The position numbers were made by a program, and so were the translations under genes. Below the pieces are notes generated by a model, which searched no databases, had not been told where the DNA came from, and saw only the letters and a program-made list of their open reading frames with translations. From NCBI GenBank assembly GCA_918026815.1, contig CAKJVC010000110.1, forward strand, positions 97,472 through 161,471: a stretch of 64,000 nt of DNA, in the 5' to 3' direction. Positions 24,901-36,065 of this stretch are shown piece by piece. Positions within the stretch are counted from its first letter, which is position 1. Every line of letters begins with the position of its first letter. The stretch comes from Chalara sp. BL73. Its lineage: Eukaryota; Ascomycota; Leotiomycetes; Helotiales.

Positions 24901-25354
24901 GTGGGTCAGTCGGGTATCTTGCCTTTTATTCTACTTAGCGATCTCAACTGACTCTTTGAAGACTAAATCTTGAGACCGCAACTCACGTGCATCTTCTGGA
25001 ACCGCACTGGAACCCGATGGTTGAGGCACAGGCCGCAGCGCGGGTAGATCGACTAGACCAGACGAAGGATGTTTTCATATACCGATATATTGTAAAAGAC
25101 TCAATTGAAGAAGTATGCCACCCGTACAGCTTATCACAAGGACAAATTGGGCTAATGTATTTGAACAGAATATACAAAAGGCACAAAGAGGAAAGCTAAT
25201 GGACATAGAGTTATCTGTTTCGAGTATGGCTACGGGCGAAGACTCAAACACAAATAGTAATTTCATAGTAAGAGTACAAGCTCCCTGCGGTGCTTTGAAA
25301 CTGCTAACCGCCTCAGGAATTGAGGCATCTTCTCTGAGATATACTTGTTGTTGA
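21984..25354 (+). CDS. SNF2-family helicase with internal RING finger (Rad5/Rad16-type)
   Basis: Ten exons, 21984-22349, 22403-22974, 23073-23174, 23237-23454, 23508-23538, 23592-23770, 23828-24680, 24728-24913, 24962-25112 and 25169-25354, give 947 residues in frame. Motif I is DEMGMGKS, motif II is DEAH split by the sixth intron, motif III is LTGTPVQNKL, and motif VI is QAAARVDRLDQTKD. A C3HC4 RING (CDKC, TCGHSVCFEC, CWVC) lies between the two helicase lobes, as in Rad5, Rad16, HLTF and SHPRH, which couple DNA translocation to ubiquitin ligation in repair. No HIRAN domain is seen in the N-terminal 250 residues, and the protein is shorter than Rad5. A chromatin or transposon-silencing role is equally possible. 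Motif VI has D where most relatives have G. Exon 5 is only 31 nt. Confidence 0.88.
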
Positions 25355-26344
25355 TAATCAAGTTGAGATTTAGAGTTTAGAAGATGCCCAAACAATGCAG
25401 AAGTGGACCGTGCAACCTGTTTATAGATATAAATCCAATAAAAGCAACATCATGTTGTGTATAGTACTCGAGGCAGGTATAGAGATAGCCTGCAACTTTT
25501 GAATATACCCTAAAAATTAAAGTGACTAAAGATGACAACTGCTTCTTGTTTTTGTTTTTGTTTTTTTTATTTAAAGAAAGACGCTTCTCGAAGTAAACCA
25601 ATGCATGCGTTGTGATGTAATTGCACACACAATACCCATAGCACACAATAGGCACAACACGCGACAGCCACAGCAAACGACAACCGCAATACCGCCTCTT
25701 TAAGTGGAAGGGTGACTAGGAGGACGTTTGATCTTATCTCTTTTGTCATTATCACAAATTTTCAAATCTTATCAAAACACTTACTTCTCCACGAAAACCA
25801 CAATAAATCAAACGGCACCTATTGCAAATGAATCTTTTTATGTAAAGTTAACTTTCGATTACAATTATAACCGTATTGGCTTACGTATAGTTAAAAGAAA
25901 GTGTATTATCATGAAGTAATCCGTACCGACGCTTCCGTAACTATCCTTAAACCGCCCTCTCCTTGAACCCTTTGTTCCCAGAAAGCTCCTGATTCTGCCC
26001 TCGCCCTGTTTTCAATAGTGGACCGCGCCGCCTGAAAGTTGAGGCACGTTGCTGGCCCTCATGCGGTCACCGAGTTAATGAAACGCTGGGAAATGATTAG
26101 GTCATAGGGAAATACATTCGTTGCATATACTTGGGCTTGGGTGCTGTTTGAGATGTATATCACTTTCAGTTCTCTTGGAAGCTGGACCAATGACCATGGG
26201 ACCGGTACCTAAGCTAATGTCCTGATATCGCATGACATTCTTAGTAACAAAATGCTGGAGTCAAAGGTGAAGAAACAGCGTTTGGTCTGATTGTGGTATT
26301 GCTTCTCATAGAGAAATTACGTATTCTGCCTAGATGTTAAAACG
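25355..26344. other. Convergent intergenic region, AT-rich
   Basis: 990 nt lie between the 3' ends of the SNF2-RING gene (+) and the M3 peptidase (-). There is a GTTTTT-rich run near 25550-25570 and AT-rich sequence to 25920. No gene is recognised. Confidence 0.5.
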
Positions 26345-28702
26345 TCAAGCGACGCCAAGTTCTTGATAGAATGCCTCTGTACTTGGCTCCCGGCCGAGAA
26401 AATCTGTCACAGTTTTCATTTCGTCCTGACTACCTCCCTTCTCGAGCACCATATATCGATATCTTTGAACCTCTTCAGCATTCATCGGGTCGGCCTTGAA
26501 TACGGTGTGGAACATGTCGTCGGCCAAGACTTGCGAACTACAGGACGGGTGAGCATTGGGAGGGTAAGAGGGTCGCCATCTCTTGGAGAACTCACTAGAG
26601 ATAGCCATAATACCCGGCATCATAATCAGCCATAACATGGAAGAACGTCGACTCGGCGTGGCCCCATTCAAAGCCCTTCCCATCTACCTCCGGGCCATCA
26701 AGCTGCATGAGCTCTTTTCGTAGCTCATTATACAGAACCGAGATATTCAAGCTCTGAATAGCTTCGTGGCTCGCTGGCTCGTGGATCATCATGTCTAGAA
26801 TGCTGTAATGCAGCACGCGAAGCTGGAACAAAGCGCCATTTGCATGTTTCGCCCGAACAAGGCTCTCAACTATCTCATCCGGAATCCGCTCCGGTGGCTG
26901 AGGGCCCGCGTTTGATCGTGCCTTCCACGACTCCAGATATTCCGGGGAGAGAAAGGAGTAGTGGCGGCTTAGAGAACCGACGGCGCCCAGCACCAGTTCT
27001 CAAGCATTTGGCTTGGCGCCTCGCCGAAATCGATAACCGTGTTCGCACCGTGGAAACGGGAGTATTTGGTCTTCGAAACCAGGTCATGAATAGCATGTCC
27101 CAATTCGTGGAACAGCGTGGATACTTCGTCATGTCGCAGGAGGCTAGGTTTGGTAGCGGTTGGCTTGCCAAAGCTGCAAAGTAGTGCGGTCGCTGGATAT
27201 TGGCGTGTTCCGTCCTCATGAGCAAAACCCTAATAACATCAGCTCTCTTTGTATGATATTGGGTGATACAAACATACCGGTCGCAAGTTCCAGTTAGATG
27301 GCCCTGAGTATTTGTGTTTCCGGGCCCAAAGGTCCAGGTAGAGGTAACCAAGAAATAGGTTTCCTTGCTGCATGCTATCCCAAACACTGAAAACCCGGAC
27401 GTCCTCGTGCCAAACGAGCTTGTTGCCATTTCCAAACCCAGCAAGGCTGTCCCGTTCATCGCCTCTAATTTCCTGAAATACGAGACCGAATAACTGCTGG
27501 AAAATGTTCAACATGCCTTGCACTGTCGTCTCCAAAGAGAAATATTCCGAAATCAATTGCTGGTCAACATTATACTCCTGTTTTAGCATCAGCTGCCTAT
27601 AAAAGCTGTAATCCCATAAGAAAAACCGGCCATCAAAAACACCTCCTCTAGATTCAAGATCTGTCTTTTTAAGCTCTTTTAACTTTTCCAGCTCTTTCCT
27701 ACCTCCAGGTGTCAGCCTAGTTTGCAAATCAGCTAAAAATTCGTTAACTGTCTTAGGTGTCTTTGCCATCTTTGCCTCGATGCGATATGCCGCATGATTA
27801 GGATATCCAAAAAGGCGGGCCGCTTCGTCGCGGAGGACTACTGTCTCCTTGAATAATGCGACGTTATCTGGACATTTGTTCTCATGTCCAATCTGGCAGC
27901 GTCGCCGGGTTTCACTATTCGTTGCATTCTGTTGCGTTGCCCCAAGACGCGAATACTCCTATGGCAAAAGACCAGAATTAGCTGCCGGGTGTTATGACCA
28001 GTTAGCAAGCGCAGAATGTCGCACCGAAGTAAGACGAAGCTTTCCTTCATTCTCGCCTGAGCCTTTCTCCAAGTCAGACACAGCCCATTCTGGGACACCG
28101 TCCAGTTCCTTCGGATAAAACCATATCCCGCTGACATCCTCACTATGATTCTTCCTAAAATCCACGCTGAGCTGGGCCAATCGCTTTCGAATTTCCTTGA
28201 ACCGGTTTCTTTCCGAGCCGGCAGGCAGCCCCAAGCCGTTCCGGATATATTCTTTGTGCATCTTTTCCAAAAGATGGCTTGATTCCGAATCGAGGCTCTC
28301 GTTCTTTTTGACAACAGCATCGACAAGATGGTACAGATCTTCACGCGCCGATGTCTCTATCGCAAAGTTGTTCAGCAATGTCTGGGATTGCGATGAAGCA
28401 CTTCTGATAGCGTCATCTTGAGACACTTCTTTGTAGAAGCAGAGTATGTTGGACTCAAAGTGCAGCGCATTTTCTGCGTGAGCGAGGGGCAGCACAACGT
28501 TTGCGAAAACTGCTTCATCAAGCGTCACATTTTGGGCAACCTGGTTTTGGACTTTGCGGTAATGTTCGATAAGACGATTGGCATCGTTAAGAATCGACGT
28601 TGGTGTCCCAGTAAACAGAGGAGGCGTTTGAGGTGGTTTTGGTAAGCTGTTGTGGGCCATTTTCGCAAGGGCATCTAAAGGTAGTGTAGAAGGAGTTTTC
28701 AT
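26345..28702 (-). pseudogene. M3 metallopeptidase (thimet oligopeptidase/saccharolysin type) with frameshift
   Basis: Exons on the minus strand are 28702-28025, 27958-27278, 27229-26596 and 26537-26345. The protein reads as a cytosolic zinc oligopeptidase of family M3: LRDEAARLFGYPNHAAYRIE, HEDVRVFSVWD, the zinc motif HELGH (27095-27109) with the downstream Glu ligand in FGEAPSQMLENWCW, and a standard C-terminus ending REPSTEAFYQELGVA. After WAPSVL the frame meets TAA at 26969-26971. The expected next residues SLSRHYSFLSPEYL continue at once in another frame, and no intron fits. The exon sum is 2186 nt, one short of a multiple of three, so a loss of 3n+1 nt fits. It could be a real inactivating mutation or a sequence error. 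An in-frame ATG at 28828 would add 42 residues of unclear value. Confidence 0.82.
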
Positions 28703-29076
28703 GATTGCAGTGCGACATAGGTGCTGAAGTAGTATCCGAAAACCAACAAGCCAACCAATTGGTGGTAAGATGTTTAGGGCGTTGCAACAAACCTGGTAAA
28801 TTTTATCCTGGAATATTAGGCGTGACATGACAGAGCTTTCTCCACGGCAGCGGGATCATGGAGCTATTCTATACTGTGGGATAGATCAAATACTGATATA
28901 CTTTTCGAACTATCCATTAAGCAACCGTTTTGGGAGGTTGTCAAGAATAGCTGTTGGGGACCTTCATGGTCTACACAATGACTGCCTAAAGAATATTGAA
29001 CACAAACCCTTAATAGGATTGTCCCTGAAATGCTAAATATGGATTTAATCTCTATAGAGCATCTAAAAAAGTCCAC
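28703..29076. other. Short intergenic region upstream of the M3 gene
   Basis: 374 nt lie between the chosen M3 start and the 3' end of the caspase-like gene, both on the minus strand. No separate feature is seen, apart from an in-frame extension of the M3 gene to ATG 28828. Confidence 0.4.
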
Positions 29077-30739
29077 CTATGACTTCAAGAACGTCGGGTA
29101 AGCCATACCCAGAAGGCAGGTACTCGCCCAGAGCTCTACCCGAGCATTTCTGCGCCTCTGCAAGAATGAGTCATTGACTGAGATACGCGATACTATTTCT
29201 TCTCTTGCGATGAGAATTGATTCAGCCTCGGAAAAGCGCTCCTTTTTTTGTACTCTTGCGAGCGTGTCCTCAGCGGGCTTCTTTATTCCCCCGTCAATAA
29301 TTTTATCTCTAATTGGTACTTCAGCCGGAACTGAATAATTTGAGACCAGATTTGAAGATTTGACGAGGCCTATTAATGTGATAGCTGGGTGATGCTGAAC
29401 GTAGCACCACATGTCCACTGGAATAGTCGCGATGATGAGGGTCGAGAAGCTGGTGAATCCAGCTTCGATCTTGACTTGCTCGGCAAGGACAGGCATCATA
29501 CCGAGCCAATCGGCAAAGGAATCAGTTTGGAAATCCGAGATCTCTAGAGTCTCCTTGAGTCGAATGCTGATTGCTATTCTGGGACTGATAAACGGTTGAG
29601 AATTCAGGCTGGTTGTAGATGATGCGGATGAAGCCGGAAGAGATGAGCTGGAGAACGTTGAAAACGATGCGTCGCTCATAGATAAGGAGGCACCACGACT
29701 TGGAAGACTCTGAGTATTCATCTGATTTGTGGAATTCTTCAAGTATGTTTCTGCAGATGGTCGAATCCGAGAAAGCTGGATGCTCCTCGGCAACCTCTGA
29801 TTCTGCGTCAGCACAACATGCAATGGCGGTCTCTGCATCTCACGGCCAGCAGGCATCCAGTTTTGTATGCGGCATAGAATTTTGTTATACAAAGATCCGA
29901 CAGTAAAGGACGGAACATCTTTGAGGAGTTCAAGCTCCGTGATCAAGGCATGCGTGAACGAGAACTTGCCTACGGGATTGGCAACAGTATTGAACCCGCA
30001 AGCAGCTATCAGCTCAGTGATGCCATTTCCAGTATCTGTGTTGGCTGTTCCGGATGCGCAACAATCGAGCAAAAGCAGAACGTCGGACTCAGCCTCCTCC
30101 AATGCATGCTGAATTCCATTCCATTTGACAGTCTGATAGCCTGGTTCTTGTGAGTTGGCTCGGCTACCACAAAATGTAAGCATTTACTGTACTGCTTCGA
30201 GCCCTTAAATATGATCTATATATTTAAGGTTCAGGTTTTTATCAAAGAAGAGATCAAAAAGCTTACCTAGCCCAGCACAATTGCCGATTTCTTGCCAACA
30301 TCCCATGCCCCCCATAATATACAATCTTCAAATCCCCCCTTTTATCTCCACCCAGCTCCACAAAGTCCAAAATCTTCCTATTGAGTCTCTTGTGGCTCCC
30401 TTCACTTGGAATCTTCCACACCTCAACCCGATAATTATAGACCGCCTCAAACACGTTTGCCAAGCCATTCACCTCGATTGAAACAGGGAGCCGTGGATCT
30501 TCATCTTCCCAGCAGACGAGAAGAACATAAACCGACGAGTATCGCATGCGATTCTCGTTTGGAAAAGCAGCATTGGCTGCTTGTTGGAGAGACTCTCCGA
30601 CTTCTTTGAGGGAGATGTGGTACTGGAGACGTTCTAGCTCATGAAGTGGGGGTGGCCAATTGAAATCCACATCAGAGTCTGGCTCATCAGCAACTTCGGT
30701 CTCTATTTGGTTCATAATATCTGAATTGTTTCTAGTCAT
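29077..30739 (-). CDS. Caspase-like (peptidase C14) protein
   Basis: Two exons, 30739-30267 and 30163-29077, give 519 residues. The intron of 103 nt has donor GTAAGC and acceptor GGTAG. The caspase fold is shown by VYYGGHG with the catalytic His at about 145, and by VLLLLDCCASG with the catalytic Cys at about 193. This is the DxCxSG pattern of fungal caspase-like and metacaspase proteins. There is no Pro/Gln-rich metacaspase prodomain. The N-terminus is acidic, and the second half has a Ser-rich linker (about residues 300-335) followed by a conserved-looking C-terminal module of unknown type (about 345-480). Proteins of this kind occur alone or fused to STAND modules and may take part in regulated cell death. 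A second start at 30715 is possible. Whether it is an active protease cannot be judged. Confidence 0.82.
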
Positions 30740-31542
30740 AAGTTAAGGAAAATAAATACCTCAGGGAAGAGAGATGATATTGTTTCGTAGTTACATTGAT
30801 GATGCCAGAGAGCCGCCGTGCATAGCCACAAAATGCGGCGCTCTTCAAGTGAGAACCCTTGATTGAGTTCTGAGTACCAAGCGGGTGTTATATACATGAT
30901 TCTAGAACGAGAGCTCTATCAACGCCTCGACGCGTCAAAAAAACCAAACCCCTGAGCTCACGAAACACTAAATATTATAGCCACAGTATTCAAAGGGAGT
31001 GGTGCGCCTTTAACGACGCCTACGATAGAAAGCTGACTTGGTGTGAGGTTGGTGGATGGGCATTGGACTGGGCGTATGCAACCAGAAGCTGTGGGGTAGC
31101 GGAAGGCTTCCACCACCCAAATTCTGCCCCTACGAATGATTTGACTTTCCTATAGAAATGAACCTCGTTTTCTTCTGTTTGATAGGAAAGTATAAGATAT
31201 AGGAATCCACTGTTCCTTGCTATACAAAAGGAGAGTCATAATGTTATCAGATAGTAATATGTTGTCGCAGGGGTCTTCTGAACTTTGAGCCTGAACAGTG
31301 CCCCACCCTGACAGTACGGTTCCTTAGCTATTAGGCTCGATACCCCCGAAGTTAAGAAAAAGAGGAACTATTGAAAGGAGTACGCTAAGTCGACCACAGT
31401 CAACCTGGGAATGGGAAGCTTGTGCTGCACGCAAGGTCTGCCCTATTGCAGTGGTTAAAGGAGAATGAATTGACTTAAGTGTAGAGCTCCTACGGAGGAT
31501 GCACAGTAAAGGGGTGCGACCCTTTCACTGATGACTAAGTTA
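30740..31542. other. Intergenic, no gene recognised
   Basis: About 800 nt between the caspase-like gene and the small membrane protein gene. It contains the presumed promoter of the former and nothing else that I can support. Confidence 0.45.
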
Positions 31543-32216
31543 TTACATGAGGTATGGTCCATGTCTTACGGGTAGGCTACACCACCAATTCTCAACAGGA
31601 ACATCTATAGTCCAGCCATCTACAATAAACTGAAGAACCTTTTCTTTCCTAATCACGATATATTTCCCCCCAAAACCATCCAAAACCCAAGTGACTTCCT
31701 TGCCTTCCGTCCACTCCAAAACGCCGCGCCGCGCTGTTAATTCCAACTATGTGCACATCGCTCAGTTTCTGCGTCCAAACCTCACCGCAAGCTCATAGCC
31801 AGCTTCATTTGCGCGTGCTAGATGCATCGTTAATTAATTTGCGGCGCTTGGGTTCTGTTCCCCCAGGGTGAATTTTCGTAACGGAAACGCACCTCGATCT
31901 CTCTGCATTCGGAATTGACGACGAGTGAGCTTCCAAACTGCCCAGGCGAGGATTGAGCTTAATATAGCAATAACCACTGCGAGAGTGCCGAAGATCACAT
32001 TTATTTTCGTGTCGGTTGTGAGGCTGCGAGGTGTGAAGTCGATTGTGGGGGTTGAATCTACGAAAAAATAGTGTTAGGCCAATCAGCGCAAGGCGAATGC
32101 CCTGTAAACCAAAAACCAGACAGAAACATCCCTAATACGCTGTGGTACGAGACAGTCGGAAAGTCGGAGTGGATGCTTAGCGAAAAATGGAACATGAAAA
32201 CAAACTCACTCATCAT
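31543..32216 (-). CDS. Small single-pass membrane protein, unknown function
   Basis: Four exons can be joined on the minus strand: 32216-32210 (ATGATGA), 32057-31893, 31817-31786 and 31746-31543. Their sum, 408 nt, is in frame and gives 135 residues. Donors are GTGAGT, GTGCGT and GTGAGG; acceptors are CGTAG, TCTAG and CATAG. Residues 23-44 form one hydrophobic helix (VIFGTLAVVIAILSSILAW), followed by an Arg/Lys/Gln-rich stretch, so the C-terminal part is probably cytosolic. The last 68 residues include a compact beta-rich segment (VTWVLDGFGGKYIVI). I do not recognise the family; short fungal proteins of this shape are common. The 7-nt first exon is the weakest part, and the real start may lie elsewhere. 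Confidence 0.6.
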
Positions 32217-34670
32217 TGCGAAACGCAAAACTACTTCAACCAACTCGAAGAACTCGGGGAAAAGGTTTAATCAGGCTCAGAAAATTGAAAATAAGCAGCA
32301 AGGCTCTGCTAGAAAGGAAAGATCGAGGTTTTCACTTCAAATGCGGGCAGATTAAGATACTTATACCATTGTCGCAGAATGCCAGTCACACTGGTGACGG
32401 AAGGGGCAGAGCTTTTACTAGAATATACTATTAAATATATAAGAAGAGCCAATGAGCTCTGGCAATTTACATCAAGCGAGAGACTGTGTAGCACGGGATT
32501 TAACACTTTTTATGCCATTTAGAGAAGATATACAAGATATCCTCTCATTGTTTACATAGATTATAGAATCTTGCTTTGAGTCACATGATCATTTTCTTCA
32601 TACTGGTCTTTGCTACAAAATCTTTAATATTATTGACAATTTAACGCTTAAAAATTGGCATACGTTATTGCTAATAAACGAACTACAAAATACCTTTATG
32701 GAAAAACCAACCAGACAGTGAGTCGGCACCAGGAAACAGAGGCGTCATATGACGGCCGGAAGAACCTAGTTGCCCAAGGGTCCAAATGCCACGAAGATCC
32801 TTAGATTGCATTTCTTAGGATGAGTTTCGTGCTTAGCTTAAATAGCATTTTTTTATACTCAGTTATTGGGAATTACAACTAATACGTGATACAACTGCCC
32901 TATCTAAAGAGAACCAACTTCTTTATATAACGCCTCGAAGCCGCCGGAGCCTTGGAGCCTCCCGACCTCTCCAAAGGCTCCAACACGTGACCCATACTGC
33001 ATGGTCACTGTAGTTTCTTAACTGGATTGCATAATACTGTATTAACAAATGCGTATGTTTCCTTCTTTTCTTCGGAAGCCAGCCCGCCCTAAGCCGTTCC
33101 CATCTCTGGGGTTTCTTTTCCTGGGCTTTGTTTTCCTTCCATGAGTCTTCATCCTGAGGGTCACATTGATCCTGAGACGTTTGTGTATCAAGCCAACTTG
33201 TAACACTCCTCCACTTTCTTCCTAAATAAATTATGTATATTTAACCACAAAACATCTTTGTTGGTAGCTAATTGTACGTAATTTGATCACGTGGATATCA
33301 CGTGAAACAATGGAGCCTAAAATCCTACTTAACTCCGTAGCGTAGAACCTCATCAATTAATCAAGGAACCATAATCACACGAGCAAGAACGTAGCCAATA
33401 GCTGCTACGTCTTTTGCTACGTGATAGGTATCCGACAATATTTGTATCCCCTTTTTTATGATTCTGTTTTAAAGTAACCGTGCGCTATTCGTTAACATTA
33501 GAGGATTCGATATTGGATTTAAAATACATATATTAACCGTTGCAAACACACTTTTCAAATTTTTGTTTAGTACAGTAAATGCTCTCATTATTGTTATTGG
33601 AGCTTTTCAGCTGCAAGTACAGTTTACTGTTTAAATTAGTTTTACATAGTAGGTTCATTTTACCAAGAATTTTTTGGACGATATTCGATTAGTATTGGCA
33701 TATTTTTTAAAAGAATTTTGAAAAGCGTTAAAACCGTCTGTTGCTCAATCTAGATGGTAAAGGCTATTGCTTTGTCGGGATATTGTTGCGGCGACAGAAG
33801 AGCGACAACAAGGTAACAAGAGCCTGGGGAGACTAGTGAAAGAGACGGCTAGCATTTGTATAGCTCGAGTTGCTGGCGAGATGGCCCCAGTCTGCTATAA
33901 CTGATGAAAGAAAAGCGGTAATTTCTGGCTCTTTATTCACAATATTAAATGGCCCCTTGGTAGGGCAGTAAGAAAATGAAAAGCGCCAGGTTAATAATGG
34001 GCGGCCGCACCTCCGTCGAGGACTAAGTAAGTAAGGCCATGCGTAGCATTGAGAAATTTTGTATACAGTTGAAGTGTAACGATTGGTCCTGCATCTTTGC
34101 CTTCTTGTATATCACATGTCATCCCTTTGGAGAAGGGACACAGCGTCTGATTACGGGGTTACGGCTATGGCAGCGACATGTAAACTATCGAGAGCATGAT
34201 GCATCATCCTGATGTCTCCGGAGTATTTCGGTATTATCCCACTTGGATACCAAGAAGAGCAATTCACAAACACCCTTACAGAACCTTTATTACAATTTAC
34301 ATAAAATGCAATCTTAACACTAGAACCGCATACCCGTAGCGAAGCGCCAGTTGCCCAAGATATCGATTGGTTTAAAACCAACGCCAAATTGAGAGTATCA
34401 CACACAATTACACTTTGTAACGCTGGGTGAGAATTATCAACCTGACCTCCTAGCTTGCCCTGTCGCAACGAGACTACCCCATCGGTCCACTACGAAGGCT
34501 GAAGGTGGAGTATCTAAGCTTTCAAGCTTCCTTGTTGATATTTCCTGGAGAATAAAAGTAAAATAAATAGTTGGCATGTGGCGGTGTTGCCAAAGAATCT
34601 ACTCGACTAGCATTCTCGCGACTGAGTACTTGTTTAAGTACTGATGAATCTTCTTAAAATAACTTGGAAA
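32217..34670. other. AT-rich gene-free stretch, 2.4 kb
   Basis: The sequence is mostly AT-rich, above all at 33430-33740, with many stops in all frames. It holds CACGTG at 32984-32989 and a near-palindrome with two CACGTG sites at 33287-33305. A 105-codon open frame at 34151-34468 on the minus strand has no supporting feature. The composition fits decayed repeat DNA, but I recognise no element. Confidence 0.5.
33287..33305. promoter_or_regulatory. Near-perfect palindrome with two CACGTG boxes
   Basis: TCACGTGGATATCACGTGA reads almost the same on both strands, with mismatches only near the centre, and carries CACGTG at 33288-33293 and 33299-33304. CACGTG is the E-box bound by bHLH factors such as Cbf1-type proteins. 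No gene start is close, so a function here is a guess. Confidence 0.4.
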
Positions 34671-36065
34671 AAAAGGCATCCCTCGTCGCGCAAGTCCAGA
34701 TTCTGGCCAAGAGTGCCGATGAAATAGGTCGTAAAGAGCTGAAAGCCCCCTTGCGTAGACTGCAATATTCTATTGAGACTCCGAATGATGCTATGTTCTG
34801 TTTTGGTTCACTGGCGAGTGTCCAGGCAGATACAATTTACTAGCCGTCTAAGAATAATTGACTAAACATGAAGCAAACTCAAATCGCGATAGCTCGCGAT
34901 AGCTCGCATTAGCTGCGATCTCGGACTATTCGAAGCTATCAATGCGAGCAAAGAGCCCCTTAGTATAGCTATACTAGCCAAAAAAGACCAAAGCTGCTCC
35001 AAAGCTTTTAGGTGAGATGAAATACCTACTTGCAAACTCTGCGGCTAATGTTCTAAAGGCCGAATCCCCCGTTATCTAGCATCTAATGACTAGATCAAGG
35101 AGACAAGCAAAGACCATTTTCGGTCCGAGCTCCGTAACTCCATTTCTTGCTAACAAGAACTACCAAGGTGCAAGTTACCACTCGTAAGGACTTGAAGCTC
35201 ATTTGAATATTATAGATAATGCTGATCGTTACAGCTTTGATACCATAGGCCCTGCCTTGCAGCATCTGCCTGAGTTTCTCATCGAGACAAAGTACGGGAA
35301 CATACGGATGTTACCAAAACTCCTTTCAGAAGGCACATAATACAGAGCTTCCAGTTTTTGCCTAGCTTCCCGCTCAACCGGCGAAATTCGCCAACTTTCG
35401 GAGAATTATGACCGTCCAACGTGCCGGGGCTCCAAGATGGCTGTCTGTTTTTCGACTCAAAGAGGAGCTCGGGGACTTCTCCTACAAGCCTGTCTTTGTC
35501 GATATTGGTGGTGGCTTTGGCCAGCAATATACAGCCGCCAAGAAAACTTTCCTAGAGCTTGCCGAGAGATTGATCCTCCAAGACCTACCTCAAATGCTTG
35601 CCTACATTCTGACAATTTATGGCGTCGAGGTCACGGAGCACAATTTTTTTGAGCCGCACGTCATCCAAGGTCTGTGTTCCAGTGCACCTTGGGCTCTTAA
35701 ACACTGGCTGATCGTTGGATATAGGTGCGAAATTCTATTACCTCCGGAATATTCTTCACGACTGGCCAGATGACAAAGCCGTCCTTATTCTAAAGAACAT
35801 CATGCAAGCGATGGGACCGGATTCGTGAATTCTCATTGATGAGATGGTACTGCCAATTGAAAACATGCATTGGCAAGCAACAACACTCGACATGCCGATG
35901 GTGGCTACAATGACCGCAAGGGCGCTCACTGATGGGCAGTGGCATAGTTTGATGGATGCGGTAGGACTGAAGATTGAAAAGGTCGTGTCGTACACGCCTT
36001 TGTTGAATGATTCAGAGGAACAGAGTGGTATATTTGATTTAGCTAGGCATACTTGTGGAAAATGA
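34671..36065 (+). pseudogene. Fungal O-methyltransferase pseudogene
   Basis: Pieces of a SAM-dependent O-methyltransferase (sterigmatocystin/aflatoxin-type family) follow in order but in changing frames. They are a helical N-terminus (LRRLQYSIETPNDAM, near 34750), the dimerisation/winged-helix region (CDLGLFEAINASKEPLSIA, near 34916; YSFDTIGPALQHLPEFL), the SAM site VDIGGGFGQQ, LQDLP, and the catalytic region FYYLRNIFHDWPDD followed by LIDEMVLP. An intron at about 35670-35724 is still recognisable. Stops include TAG at 35363-35365, where PVFA*LPAQP suggests an original Trp, and TGA at 35826-35828 in GPDS*ILIDE, where Arg is expected. The 34.9-35.2 kb part is heavily scrambled. No functional product is possible without repair. 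Confidence 0.85.

Noticed and set aside
26960..27010. An intron that would explain the frame break in the M3 peptidase
   Set aside because: The only GT-AG pair spanning the break is 26 nt apart, too short for splicing, and would remove conserved residues.
34151..34468. 105-codon Cys-containing open frame on the minus strand, considered as a small secreted protein
   Set aside because: No signal peptide at its start, and it lies in AT-rich decayed DNA beside a pseudogene.
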